The notes below the pieces were generated by a model. The model had not been told where the DNA came from. It made no database searches and saw only the letters and a list, made by a program, of their open reading frames with translations. The translations under genes and the position numbers were made by a program. A stretch of 64,000 nucleotides of DNA from Pteria penguin (taxonomy: Eukaryota > Mollusca > Bivalvia > Pterioida > Pteriidae). The DNA lies in the NCBI GenBank assembly GCA_035048485.1, contig CM068586.1, forward strand, positions 27,050,349 to 27,114,348, read 5' to 3'. How positions within the stretch are numbered: position 1 is the first letter of the stretch; every line of letters starts with the position of its first letter. Shown piece by piece: positions 13,601 to 23,690 of the stretch.

Positions 13601-15487
13601 AGACAGACATCGCACACATTACACCTTTATTATTTATTTGTGTTGTTAAGTTATGTAATACGAATTGATTTTGATGGTGCAGTTTCAGCTGTAGAATCTC
13701 TTGTGTTGATTAACATTGGCGGATCTAAGGGGAGTCCCCAATTTTGGTTGAAAATGTTAACCCCCGAATATTCATTTTCGTCAAATTTTAAGGCTGAAAC
13801 CCCACTCTCTTCTGGACCGTATAGTAGAAAAGATTAGTCATTGGAGGCTGCAATCCCCCTCCGAATATTTCCAGCTCCGCCTGTGATTTACATGTACATC
13901 ATACTGTTGTATGTGTATTTGAAGTTATGAAAATATATACTCTGGAAATAAAGTTAACAATCTTTACTTTTCGAAAAACTCTCATCAAGATAAACATTTT
14001 ACGTGTTCGATAACGGCACTAACTATTTTTAAATAGCAAATAAGATTTAAAAAAGGAATAACTGACAATTTTAAAGGAGACATTGGGTGTGAGGGGTGGG
14101 GTGTAAAATACTGCTGAATGTAATATTTGTTTAAAAAATACTGTCTGAAATATTAAAAACCTTGACTTTGAGAAGTGATATACAACATCTGAAAAAATGG
14201 TCGAGAAATAAGTAACTTACCGCACATTTTAGAAAAATAACAAAAGTTCAAAGTTCCCATAATTGAGCAGTCCTTTTGAAGCTCTCACTTTTTCTATTAG
14301 TCCACTTTACACAACATACCAATTTTCATTAAAATACCTTTTAAATCGTGTTAAATAAGAGTGTGGAAAACAAGTGAGAAGGTCTAACGGGAAGACGAAT
14401 ATGTATGTATGTATGTAAAGAATAACTTGTCTTATTTTGTACAAATAATACATGTATATGGATTTACTGAAAAAAAGTAAACCACTCATAAGCAATTGTT
14501 CTATAACAACTTTTAAAAAATGAAACGGAATAGAATGAAACAAAAAGAAATACAACAAAAAGAAATGGAACACAAGGAGAATACTGTAAGGAACATTTCA
14601 CCAAACATGATATAACAGCAATATTTTAGCTATATAGTAACGGGACTTGTCCGGCCACACTTTAATAATCAGAGCCACACAAAGGAAGCCACCCTATAGT
14701 GATCAACCCATGTGTCTGTCTGTCTGTCTGGGCCTACTGTGACCGCTTCTATCAAAGTGATGTCTAGTTTGGACCTGCTGCCAGTCATTAACGCTACAGG
14801 CATCTAAAGGGGGTCATAAACGTGCTAATTCTTATTCGCTTCATATGCAACATGTATTTTCAATGGTCAAACTTGTTCAAATTAGCGACACCTCCTTTGC
14901 AATGCTACTTAGCACATGCAAGGTTATTAAGCTGTCTTGAAAATACGTTCTAGTATAGTGAATTAAAATTGGGATATTTGCAGGCATAAATTGCATTATT
15001 TTACATTTGTAAATGCAAAATGCAACATTTTACTGCTCCGCTAATGCATCGCAGTAAAACTTATACAGTAAAATTATCAAATTAATTTATTATGTCTCAA
15101 ATCTTTCAATTCTACATCAACATGGGCGCATTTTCAAAACCTCCTCATCACGGGAGTTACTGAGGTATACCCGCTTACAGTGACCTTCAAACAGAATTTG
15201 AACCTCAGACCTTCCAATCTGTAGTCTTTCACTCGACCACAGCGAACTTAACAAGCAAAGAAAGGATTAGATTATGTTTGTTGACAAATTGAAAACACAG
15301 ACATTGTAGAGAACGTTGAAAAATCGCTTCATGATCAGTTTTGTTGATTTCTTTTTAAATCTTAGCCTTTATGTTTGACCCACTTTCCTCTGCCACTCAG
15401 TGAGCTTTGCTGTGTTCTGGACTAGTCTTGTTCGAATATATTTTGTAACTTTTGTTTACTTACCTTCTTGTTCATGTTATTAGCCAT
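1423..15487 (-). CDS. RABGGTB: Rab geranylgeranyltransferase subunit beta, complete, 8 coding exons
   Basis: Catalytic beta subunit of geranylgeranyltransferase II, which adds geranylgeranyl groups to C-terminal cysteines of Rab GTPases presented by REP in the cytosol. Coding exons on the minus strand: 15487-15464, 11281-11174, 8770-8573, 7435-7330, 5061-5009, 4033-3811, 2842-2754, 1635-1423. All introns are GT-AG, phases agree, and the joined CDS is 1014 nt (337 aa; mammalian protein about 331). Prenyltransferase alpha/alpha-barrel repeats are visible: [43 protein letters not shown]. The expected zinc ligands are present: Asp and Cys in PDVCYSWW (about residues 245 and 247) and His in VDPFHTLFG (about 297). 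Residue-level similarity to the vertebrate protein is high throughout. The start is the weakest point: three in-frame ATGs lie at 15499, 15487 and 15475, with an in-frame TGA upstream of the first; 15487 was chosen by convention. No disruption is seen. Confidence 0.95.
1636..2753 (-). other. RABGGTB intron 7
   Basis: AT-rich intron. A loosely repeated phrase about tgaccttgac and cttcataaaaa is seen twice (about 2360-2440 and 2520-2600), probably an old degenerate repeat. Nothing else seen. Confidence 0.5.
2754..2842 (-). CDS. RABGGTB: RABGGTB coding exon 7 (zinc-ligand exon)
   Basis: 89 nt encoding (G)[18 protein letters not shown] to HWIDK. The Asp and Cys of PDVC correspond to two of the three catalytic zinc ligands. 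Acceptor ttcttcag, donor gtaagt. Confidence 0.96.
2843..3810 (-). other. RABGGTB intron 6
   Basis: AT-rich intron with no recognisable element or ORF. Confidence 0.5.
3811..4033 (-). CDS. RABGGTB: RABGGTB coding exon 6
   Basis: 223 nt beginning [14 protein letters not shown] and ending in QLPSGGLN plus the first base of a Gly codon. Contains [15 protein letters not shown] and [15 protein letters not shown], hallmark RabGGTase-beta motifs. Acceptor attgtag, donor gtaagg. Confidence 0.96.
4034..5008 (-). other. RABGGTB intron 5
   Basis: AT-rich intron with no recognisable element or ORF. Confidence 0.5.
5009..5061 (-). CDS. RABGGTB: RABGGTB coding exon 5
   Basis: 53-nt exon encoding (G)[17 protein letters not shown], which matches the conserved GE(I/V)DTRFSFCA strip lining the active site. 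Acceptor ttttcag, donor gtatgt. Too short to stand out as an open frame. Confidence 0.95.
5236..5312. repeat. Short tandem repeat, about 3 units
   Basis: Roughly three ~27-bp units built on catgacatacacacatgtaa within RABGGTB intron 4. Confidence 0.6.
5462..5530 (+). mobile_element. tRNA-headed SINE relic (head only)
   Basis: tRNA-like head with A-box-like tagctcaaggtgtaagg and B-box-like aaggttcaagaacc. The body and tail seen in the full SINEs of this window are missing or too degraded to see. Confidence 0.5.
5976..6831 (+). mobile_element. pogo/Tigger-like DNA transposon relic, 856 bp
   Basis: Ends are cagtaaactcgacg and gtgttttactg, which are inverted (CAGTAAAM), and both sides carry TA, as expected of Tc1/mariner-pogo insertion. 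Removing the element rejoins the interrupted ~150-bp repeat cleanly. The interior encodes the start of a CENP-B/pogo-type DNA-binding domain (see 6323-6480). It is shorter than an autonomous element, so internally deleted. Confidence 0.75.
6323..6480 (+). pseudogene. Degenerate pogo/Tigger transposase N-terminus
   Basis: From the ATG the frame reads [20 protein letters not shown], then a TAA stop at 6401, then KKDTAADFG and STILQIRD in the same frame. This order (basic K/R, LSLETK..II..V, KK..A..FG, ST(I/L)) is the helix-turn-helix signature of CENP-B/pogo/Tigger transposases. The DDE catalytic domain is absent. One in-frame stop and the truncation make it non-functional. Confidence 0.7.
7330..7435 (-). 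CDS. RABGGTB: RABGGTB coding exon 4
   Basis: 106 nt, starting in phase 0 with [10 protein letters not shown] and ending one base into the Gly codon after GDKW. Acceptor attacag, donor gtaaag. Holds prenyltransferase repeat motif [12 protein letters not shown]. Confidence 0.95.
7502..7795 (+). mobile_element. tRNA-derived SINE, full-length
   Basis: tRNA-like head with A box (tggcacagtggataag) and B box (ccaggttcgactccc), then the body shared by all SINEs here (ctgtctttcggatgagacag; cctcactgcttcgggtgggt; aagatgctgtcacc) and a degenerate aatcaat-type tail. Lies in RABGGTB intron 3, in antisense orientation to the gene. Confidence 0.85.
8573..8770 (-). CDS. RABGGTB: RABGGTB coding exon 3
   Basis: 66 codons, phase 0 at both ends. 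Acceptor ttatag, donor gtagaa. Contains [18 protein letters not shown] and [19 protein letters not shown], nearly identical to vertebrate RABGGTB. The intron reads on in frame for several codons before a stop, so a naive ORF overruns the donor. Confidence 0.96.
8771..11173 (-). other. RABGGTB intron 2
   Basis: Apart from the 9689-10060 direct repeats, only AT-rich sequence is visible. A segment near 9170-9260 has a ggttcggg B-box-like motif and could be an unrelated tRNA-like repeat; this is weak. Confidence 0.4.
9689..10060. repeat. Pair of ~80-bp direct repeats, 289 bp apart
   Basis: Segments at 9689-9770 and 9978-10060 both read catgactatggcactaac then cagtaccacagt then cccctgaaa, about 90% alike. 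Probably two fragments of one old dispersed repeat in RABGGTB intron 2. Confidence 0.6.
11174..11281 (-). CDS. RABGGTB: RABGGTB coding exon 2
   Basis: 36 codons from GTPIKDV to KKDDY. Acceptor ttttag before 11281 and donor gtatga at 11173. Contains the [14 protein letters not shown] segment, typical of the N-terminal helix of RabGGTase beta. Confidence 0.93.
12180..12850 (+). pseudogene. Non-LTR retrotransposon ORF2 3'-end relic
   Basis: Broken plus-strand frames keep the order typical of the C-terminal end of jockey/CR1-type reverse transcriptases: YKLHNHKLE, then [19 protein letters not shown], then [14 protein letters not shown], then [10 protein letters not shown], and near the end [11 protein letters not shown] (compare family SFFPRTIxxWN). 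Several stops and frameshifts are present and the polymerase core is missing. Lies antisense in RABGGTB intron 1. Confidence 0.75.
12945..13222 (+). repeat. Left arm of large inverted repeat flanking RABGGTB exon 1
   Basis: Read in reverse complement, this stretch matches 15561-15983 in order: the ~16-nt phrase array (atagtccgacggttc and variants, 13120-13222), then ggcaaatttgacag, gccttcagac, tttattgatgat, and gaaatgtgtagga. The arms enclose about 2.3 kb holding RABGGTB exon 1. Confidence 0.75.
13223..15463 (-). other. RABGGTB intron 1 distal part, no further gene seen
   Basis: Sequence between the inverted-repeat arms on the 3' side of exon 1. It includes a gtatgtatgtat run near 14400 and a (tgtc)n run near 14716-14730. 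From 14590 onward it is duplicated at 43328. No ORF with family resemblance. Confidence 0.45.
15464..15487 (-). CDS. RABGGTB: RABGGTB coding exon 1
   Basis: Short first coding exon reading MANNMNKK, followed by the strong donor gtaagt at 15463. It joins in phase 0 to exon 2, whose first residues GTPIKDV match the conserved family N-terminus. An in-frame ATG 12 nt upstream (15499) would add MTFT. The exon is inferred from its donor, its reading frame and its preservation in the second copy at 44.2 kb, not from protein similarity, so it is less certain than the rest. Confidence 0.72.
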
Positions 15488-15560
15488 TGTAAATGTCATA
15501 CAGCCGAGTCTGATCTCCTTTCAAGTCCCTTACACTTCTTAATCATAGGAAAACAAAAAA

Positions 15561-16244
15561 TCGAACCGTCGGACTACCATGTTCTAATTTTTTTAATTTA
15601 CTTGAGGAAATGGGAGGGGGGTTAAATACAAAAATCAGAACATTAAACCGTCAGACTATCGAACTATCAGACCACTGGACCGTAGGACTATCGAACCATC
15701 GGACCATTGGACTATCAAACCGTCGGAATACAGACATGTAACCATTTGTGTAATGTAGTCTGAATCATCCACACCTTTGATTTTGCTCACTACATGCAAT
15801 TACACAGATATATGAATGATTCAGATTTCATACAAACAAATCGGCAAATTTGACACAGGTTGTGGAAAAATGTGTATTATACAGCCTTCAGACTGCAGAC
15901 CAGCTTGAGGTTTAAGTTTTATTGTTCATCATTTCCTTAATATGTTTATGCATGACTGATAATTAGTCCAATTGAAATGTGTAGAATACAGACATGTAAC
16001 CATTTGTGTAATGTAGTCTGAATCATCCACACCTTTGATTTTGCTCACTACATGCAATTACACAGACATATGAATGATTCAGATTTCATACAAACAAATC
16101 GGCAAATTTGACATAGGTTGTGGAAAAATGTGTATTATACAGCCTTCAGACTGCAGACCAGCTTGAGGTTTAAGTTTTATTGTTCATCATTTCCTTAATA
16201 TGTTTATGCATGACTGATAATTAGTCCAATTGAAATGTGTAGAA
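15561..16244 (+). repeat. Right arm of large inverted repeat, with internal 258-bp duplication
   Basis: Array of imperfect 15-16-nt phrases such as accgtcggactatcga (15561-15725), followed by the segment homologous to the left arm at 12945-13120 in opposite orientation. The non-array part (15726-15983) is repeated in tandem at 15984-16242, nearly identical, so that duplication is recent; copy B has only one unit. Confidence 0.8.
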
Positions 16245-16269
16245 TCGTAAACTATATTCCATATATTAA

Positions 16270-17375
16270 AACTGCAAGTTTACGCAACGCAAGGAACTGT
16301 GGCCCTATCATTAAATTATTATATAATAGAATGCTGGTAAATTCAGCACCAAGTGATTTCGGCACTTCGTAAAATGGTGAATTCGGCATCTGGTGAATTC
16401 GGCACCTGGTAATTTCTACACCAATAGTTAGTGATTTCGGCATCAAATTTTGGTGATTTCGTCACCTTTATTTTCCAGTCATTCCTATTTAAAAATTAAC
16501 GTTCAAATTTTTTTTTTATTTTTATTTTCACATTTTTGTCTCCTTTTGAAGTCATATGCAGTTTGTTTATCAGAATTGTTAGGAACACAACTGAATATGC
16601 TTTTGTGGTCTAATTAATAATTGAAGCCAAACGTGTTTATCTTGTCATTATCATTCTATCCTTGAAGTAGTTATACAGCATTTAAAAGCAAATGCACAAG
16701 GTCAGTTATATTTGCGTGTTTTAACAATCATACAAGCCAATTATATTGGTTTTTTTTAATTGTTGGTACAGAAATTTTTATTTGTCCCTTTTTAAATCAA
16801 AATAACAATTGGAAAGAAACTATCGACATCAAACATGAAATTCAATGTAAGAAGTTTAACTGTATGAAATTATCAGAATATTGACAGTCATATATCTAGA
16901 TTCGTTCTGTATTTAAAGCACATGAATTATATACAAAGAAAACATGTAAACTATATTTATACTCAGTGGCGGATTTAGAGGGGCGAGCCTCCCCTATTCG
17001 GCACATATTAACAAGTAAAATTCCAGACTTGGCACCAAAACTGGCTAAGTAGTTTGGTTAATACACATGTGGGCCCCCCTTTTCTGAAATCCTGGATTCG
17101 CCATTGATACTAGTAATTGTGTTGCCTGCACTTACAGCTATATGGGATAGTATTTCCAGTGTCAGAACAGGTGCCGAAATCACCAAAACAAAGGTAAGAA
17201 ATATTTTTTCTATAAAATTGTACAAGACAATATATCAGGCCATAGGTGCCGAAATCGCCAGGTCTCAAAGTCCCCAGGTGCCGAAATCACCAGCGGGTGC
17301 CAAAATCACTTGGTGCCGAATTAACTTGGTGCAGAACTCACCTGTACCCAAATTATAGGGCCATGACTTGCAGTT
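16270..17375. mobile_element. DNA element with inverted arrays of a 15-nt phrase
   Basis: Bounded by inverted aactgcaagt / acttgcagtt with ggccctat / atagggcc just inside. Inside each end is an array of one phrase: gtgatttcggcacc at 16335-16460 and its complement ggtgccgaaatcac at 17165-17345. No coding capacity. Such subterminal arrays are typical of transposase-binding ends of non-autonomous DNA elements. Shared by copy B (45192-45924), so older than the duplication. Confidence 0.65.
16963..17107. mobile_element. Nested MITE, about 145 bp
   Basis: Imperfect inverted ends tcagtggcggattta / tggattcgccattga inside the 16270-17375 element. Not visible at the matching place of copy B, but copy B is rearranged there, so insertion versus deletion is open. 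End motif resembles the element at 44864-45054. Confidence 0.55.
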
Positions 17376-17513
17376 ACATGCCACCGCTAGCACCAGCTTA
17401 TTTTGTTTATTATAGTGACGCGAGTAGCAAATATTTCAGTTTTCAGAAGTAATCATTGCTCTGTGATGCTTTAATCTTGACTGCCATATGAAATATAATG
17501 CTCAGTTTGTGAG

Positions 17514-19208
17514 TAGCTATGCTCAAGCAAGGGGCACATAACTCTTCCATCCTTATTCTCACATGTACGGAATCTGTCAGTGAATGAGGCGCTTGAAAAG
17601 ACGGTCGTTTTAGTATAGAAGGCGGGAGTATATCTTGGTCATGCAAATGTTTACGTGAACGGTATGTATTTCCCTTTATGTACCTCATGACCCCACGTGT
17701 GTAAGAAGAAATGAAGAGGAACCTGGAGGGGTCAAAAAATGAAAGTAAGTATTTTTCATATAGTTCTGATATTACATTGTTGTTTTAGTGAAATTATGAA
17801 TTGAATTACAGTTCAATTATCATACATAGTCAAACCCTGCTCGATAATCCCCGCCCTTTGCATGAACTTGCAAAAATCACTTGCATTAAATTCAGGTCCC
17901 ATTCGGAACGGGGTAACCCAATGGAAAAGTGATAGGCACCGATTTTTATCGTTCGGCGCTTTTATTTCGCTTAGTAAGCATTATTACATATTAAAAATAT
18001 TAAAACAGGTTTATTTTGTACATTTCTAACTAAATCATCGTGATATACCCGGTAGACAGATTCACAAGTCGTGATCTCCAGAATTTCCTCTGACTTTTCA
18101 ATGTTTGAATGTAAAGTGATACTTAACAACAATTAAAGCAGTTGTTTGGCAGTAGTTTCTGTACAACGCTGAAAAATATAGACACAACTAATGCCATTCA
18201 CTTAATAACATGCCATTACATTGGAATGATGATACTATAAAATTGTGGAATCAGAGAAGGGGGCAGCTAGGGTCTTGAGCATCACCCAGTCTGCATATGC
18301 AGATGTTATGATTCGCCACATTAATGCTTTTCTAGGCAATACATAAAACCCTGCAACTCAACTTTTTCCCTATTGTAATATGTTGGATGGAAATAAAGTA
18401 TAAATTAAAGTATTCATCACTTTATTTCGCCTACCCCCCCCCCCTTTCCACCTGCCCAAAACATTCATTTAGCTGTCCTGCAACATTTAGCGGGTATAAA
18501 AAGCAGGGGTATTTGATTCACATGCAAGGCTTTCCAGTAGGACTGGATATATCTCATGAATTGCCTGCATTGTTTTACTATTAATATTTTTCTTTCAGCT
18601 CAGATAAACAGTTATATATATAGAAGTGTCAGATGGAGGATAAACTTCAAAAAACATCAAGAGATCCAGCCAAAAACACAGTGGGAATGGAAATCTTTAT
18701 AGTCAGCTACATAAATGTACTACTGTGGATAAAAAATGCAACAGTGTTGATTTTCATCTTTTATGGACATACTCCACCTGTCAAAAGCATTAAAAAGTTC
18801 CACAATATGAAAGATTTATTATTTTTAATTATTACGGGAGATAACTCTTGTAAGCTTAAATTAATGTCTTATATTAATTTCATTGATATTACACTTATTT
18901 TGCACCCTATTGATCAGTTTTTAGGGTAGATGTATCTAGGAGACATAGTCATACATACTGAAATTTAAAATCCAGTTATGGACAATGTTACATGCCAGCT
19001 ATTCAACTGTGACACATATTTTCAGGTTTTGGACCATTTCCAATGGAAAATATTCATTTCATGGAAATTTCAAATAGCCATAAAATCTTTATTTTTTTAG
19101 ATATCTCACTTCTGTTTTTTTGCTTTTTACTTCTGATGATGATATCTTTCCAGTAAAACACAAAAATTGTGTGAAAATTTCATTTTTAAAAATACTTGAG
19201 CATAGCTA
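17514..19208. mobile_element. 1.7-kb DNA transposon, present only in copy A
   Basis: Inverted ends tagctatgctcaag / cttgagcatagcta with the 7-bp flank ttgtgag on both sides (17507-17513 and 19209-19215). Copy B has the unoccupied sequence ttatgagtaca near 46056. The interior has no recognisable transposase; a 98-codon open frame at 18633-18929 has no family resemblance. Superfamily not assigned. Confidence 0.75.
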
Positions 19209-19872
19209 TTGTGAGTACACTTTGTAAAGGAAGAAAAAGAAGAAGGACTTCCACGTAGTCTGAATTTTCTTTGACAAAACTATTCAATGATATCATGGCC
19301 TGAACAACATAATGAATAAAATTACCATATCTCTCTTTCTGTAATGCTTTACTTGTTATCGTGTTGGTGTTAATGATTTCTTTCTATGTTATCTAGCATT
19401 TTATTAAGTTATCCATGGGCGCAGCCATTACCGGATGTATTATAATGGGCAAAGTCTACAAAACCTATACTGTAACGCGAAAAATGTCATCAGAATCTGA
19501 CATAGATGTCATACACTGATACAGTCATTTGCTCGATCCTGCATATACAGTACGGAAGCTGCAAACAAACGTAAAAGGTGTATTAAACGAAGCACTGTCA
19601 CTCTAAGATGTTGGTATGTTATTTCTATCACTCAGTTTTTTTTATACTCTTCTAAATTTGTCAGTTTGCATTAATTATGAAAAAATTGAAATAATTAGTA
19701 GCTATTGCACCACTATGAAGAGGTTGGTTATCTCACGTTTTTATGTCGTGATACATGTATGACTAAATTTATTGTTGAAGGCAAGTTGTATCAGGGACGT
19801 ATATATTTAGATAAATACGTCCCTGGTTGTATGTTAAATCCCAAAAAAACAAGATAATTAGATGTTTTATGG

Positions 19873-21502
19873 CGGTCCTCCTAAATGAAGAACTCTAAAG
19901 AACACTGAAGAACTCTCAGGTTAATTTCGATATGGATGGGTAAAATGGAAAAATAAATTGATATTTAGGTGTATTATGTTCATACAAACATAAATATATA
20001 AGGTTTGTCGGGGTTTAGATGAAAGGAAAGTGTCATAATTGTGAATTGAATATAGCTGGGTTTATACGAAGCGCGTTGAGCGTAAAACGCCTTATTGGAA
20101 AGTTATTGCGATCGCTGGTGACTTTTTGTTGAAGTGTTTTTGAATGATAATTATTATTGATTATATATTAATTATTCATCCTTTATTTATTAGCGGAGCA
20201 GAATGGAAAAAACATAAGAGGTACTGTTTTAAAAGCAACAAAGAATGGATGCATTTTTTTTTTCATGGACATAATCTTTAAGTTTTAGATCTACAACTTT
20301 TTAAAGTTATGTTTTACTTATTATTTCTCTGAAATACTATTCACATTGAAATAAAATCATATACATATATATTACTTGCTTCCTCTTTTCTAAGTGATAA
20401 TGTATGACCTTACAAGTTACGACATATAATTGATACAATTTATTTCCAAAGGTTTTAAAAACATAATTTTAATATATGGTAAGGTTTGTGTCGCCTCAAA
20501 TGTATGATGAATACATGAATAAATTTATTATTTGAATAAAACATTTATTCATGTACTATTATAGTATCTGAACAAAAATACTACAATAAATGAGGGGTGG
20601 ACAGGGGGTACCCTTCTTCCGCTCATCCCTACCTCCCCCTCCCGTAGTATCCGGTGCGATATTTTTTCGGGTTTTTTTAAGTATAAGACCCTCCCCCACT
20701 GTATAATTTTCTCAAGGATTTTTTCAAGAAAGAAAAGACTTTCCCCTACTTTATATTTTTCCTCCTCTCCCCCTCCCGCCCCCTTGCCTCCCCTCTTCCG
20801 CCCATCACCTCCCTCCCCCCAACCCCTTACCATCCCCTCCCCCCTTACCTCCCACCTCCCTCTTACCCTGTCCGCCCCCCCCCCCCCCCCTTCCCCCCCA
20901 ATTGATAGCTTAGTGAATAAATATGCCAGTTATTATGTTTAAGTAAGAACAATTACAAGTATTTCCAATATGGTACATGTTGCGTAGCTAGCACATAAAT
21001 AGTTAATTTTTCAAATATAAACTACTTTCTAACACTAAACCCTTACAAACTATACATTTTTAAAATTGTATGATCCCCCTCTGTCAAAATATCAAATTAT
21101 AATTGTAAACTTTGACAACACATATCGAAATAAAACCTATATTTCTTTTGTTAACAGTATATCTAGTTTCTAGCTCTACATTTAAGCGGACTTGCTTAAA
21201 AAATAATAGATATATAAAAAATAAAAAACAAAAACAAAAAAAAAAAAACCAAAAAATCGATTATCATTCAAAAACCGATCACAACGTCCAACTTTAAATA
21301 ACTTTCCAATATGGCGTTTTACGTATTCAATTCACAATTATGATACTTTCCTTTCATCTAAACCCCAACAAACCTTATATATTTATGTTTGTATGAACAT
21401 AATACGCCTAAATATCATTTTATTTTTCATTTTACCCATCCATATCGAAATTAACCTTAGAGTTCTTTAGTGTTCTTTAGAGTTCTTTATTTAGGAGGAC
21501 CC
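19873..21502. mobile_element. 1.63-kb element with ~200-bp inverted repeats and 9-bp TSD
   Basis: Ends cggtcctcctaaat / atttaggaggaccc continue into long inverted arms (19873-20105 and 21298-21502), interrupted only by about 28 extra bases in the left arm. The 9-bp flank gttttatgg is duplicated (19864-19872 and 21503-21511); copy B has one copy, gttttataagg, at about 46745. Long arms plus a 9-bp duplication fit a non-autonomous Mutator-like (MULE) element; this assignment is inference. The core carries a C-rich polypyrimidine tract. Confidence 0.8.
20589..20905. repeat. C/T-rich low-complexity core
   Basis: Strongly strand-biased pyrimidine tract inside the 19873-21502 element, ending in an 18-base C run near 20874-20891. 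It yields a spurious Gly/Glu-rich frame on the minus strand. Confidence 0.8.
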
Positions 21503-21927
21503 GTTTTATGGCAATTATTTGAACATATGTTACATGTATGATGTAAATGGAATCTAGAGTGTTCCCATACAGCCCTGTTTTCCTGAAATTAACAAGAGTT
21601 ATCTCCCTCATCGGAGTACAACCCTTGGACTTTGTCCTTCACTGCCCATACAAAATTAACAGCTTGATTTAACTTAATTTAATGTAATATAGTCACATTG
21701 TATATCAAAATGCTTTATTGAAAATATTCAACTGATTGATTATATTTACTGAGTAATTGAGACTGAAGTCACAAAATCAGCCCTGATAATTAGTAAATTT
21801 CTCAAACTTTTACTGAAGTTTACATGGTAGTAATGGAAAAAGACTCCTGGACATGGCTGTTAATGCTACTTAGCTCGTGACATCACATGGCAGACTTGAT
21901 ATATATACAGTTTATTTCTGATATTCG

Positions 21928-22134
21928 GTCTTTGCGTTCTACAGAGTTACTTTTCATTTGGGACGGTATCTGATGTAAAACACTTATGACGTCATCTAAT
22001 TCTATGGAAACTGATCTAAAATTCAGGGAAATGATAGCCCACATATGACGTTTTCATAGGAATTTGATGACTTCATAATTGTTTTATGTCAGATACTGGC
22101 TTAAATTGGAAATAACTCTGTTTAACAAAAAGAC
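21928..22134. mobile_element. 207-bp foldback MITE, present only in copy A
   Basis: Long inverted arms: acagagttac and tatctgatgtaaaacactta on the left match the complement of the right half. In copy B, ctgatatagcctctctg (near 47203) runs straight through the site, so this looks like an insertion in A. Confidence 0.65.
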
Positions 22135-23420
22135 TCAATAACCTCTCTGTAAATCATTAAAATCACAAGAAATGCATACTGAAATGCTAATGCATTATCA
22201 AATATTTAAAAGTTAAAATATCTATTTCCTTCAAACATTGCAATTATAAAAAATCAATGCAAATCAAAAATTTTGCTTTAAGATCAGGATTCATGAACAT
22301 TTTTTAAAACATCTCGATTTAGTATAGTGAGGCACAGTTTATATATATCATGTTCATGACACATAAATTCTATAATCACTATCAGTAAATTGACTATAAT
22401 ACTAGCTGTGCGTAACATTACAACTTGGGAAGCCATCTAATGGGACTATTTCACTATAGCGCTGTACATATCCATTTTTAGTTTTGCATATTGCAGCATT
22501 CTTTTATGAGTAGAGGTGATAGATTCTGAATGCATGATAGGTTGTGACTTCTTTAACCCAATCCGCCTTTAACATTTAACACCCTTTTTTCATAAGGATT
22601 TTTTAGCTCTCTATGATAAAATTGAGAAATAATGGTATTAATTCATATTACAATATTCCATATATTTTTATATACATGTATGTGATATATAGACATTATT
22701 GTAATATTATATTTTTAATCTATAAGTTGGGGTGAAACTCCCACTATAGTGCGAAAATTCCTTGTGCGAAAAATCATGGACGTTTTGGAGAGAATATTCC
22801 CATAACCATGCATATTCACCAGCATGCTAAATGGTGTGAGCATCAGTAGGACAAAATAAAGTTGTTTCCTGATCACAAATTATCAAGAAAGAGAGAGAAT
22901 CCGTAATCATTTATTTTGGTACAAATTCTTGGAAAGAAGTACTTGCGACCAATTTTCCAATGTCCCAGACACAATGTGTGTGGTGTAGGTTAAAGTTTTT
23001 TTGCCAACTTTGCAGATTTGTGGGATGGATTCAGTTTGACTGACATACTGGGCCCCTTCTTTGATTGAGGAACTTTTAGTCTTCTTATCAAATGCATGCA
23101 CTTAATTCAGAGTGATTTAGCACATTACCTAGAAAATGTTATTTAAGTTCTGTTTCCAAATCAAATTTTTGACCCTGTTTAGCTCACCTGAGCTAAATGT
23201 CATACCAGTATATTTTTAAACTTCTTCTCAAGAACCAGCAACGAAGGAATTTTAATCAGATTTGGTTGGGATAAGATCCTCAAGGGCCTCTACAAATATT
23301 GCTCTTTATGAGCAACATTTAATCTAATCACACAACCTTCTACAAGTACATGTAGGTAACTCATACATTTGTTCGTGCTGTTCAATCCATCTGATAACTT
23401 TCTAAGAATTAATTTTAAGT
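22135..23420. other. Upstream region of MCT-A, no gene seen
   Basis: AT-rich, collinear with about 47210-48512. A repeat edge reading tagctcacctgagctaaatg lies at 23179-23200. No ORF with family resemblance; a distal MCT promoter or 5' UTR exon could be here but is not recognisable. Confidence 0.4.
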
Positions 23421-23690
23421 AGTGCATGTGGCTCAGTGGTAGAGGTGTCATCTCATAACCGAAAGGTACCAGATTTGACTCCTGCCATGGACTCACAGGT
23501 AAAAACTGAGGCCCCACGGTATGCATAGCGTGTAAAAGATGATCTTTTAGACCCTCACTGCTTTGGATGAGTCCAATATTGCAAAAGTATAAATTAGTAT
23601 GCAATGCATCAGGCAGATGCCGTCACCATTTATATGAAATAATCGTGGAGTGAAGTATTTAAATTTAACAATAATCAATCAATCCTAAGA
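23421..23690 (+). mobile_element. tRNA-derived SINE (copy A)
   Basis: Head tggctcagtggtagagg with degraded B box agatttgactcc, body (aaaaactgaggccc; cctcactgctttggatgag; ggcagatgccgtcacc) and tail caatcaatcc. Orthologous to 48513-48780, so inserted before the duplication. Confidence 0.85.

Noticed and set aside
18633..18929. 98-codon frame within the 1.7-kb copy-A element as its transposase
   Set aside because: No catalytic or DNA-binding motif is recognisable and the composition is that of AT-rich random sequence.
20549..20833. Gly/Glu-rich minus-strand protein
   Set aside because: It is the complement of a C/T low-complexity tract inside a transposon.
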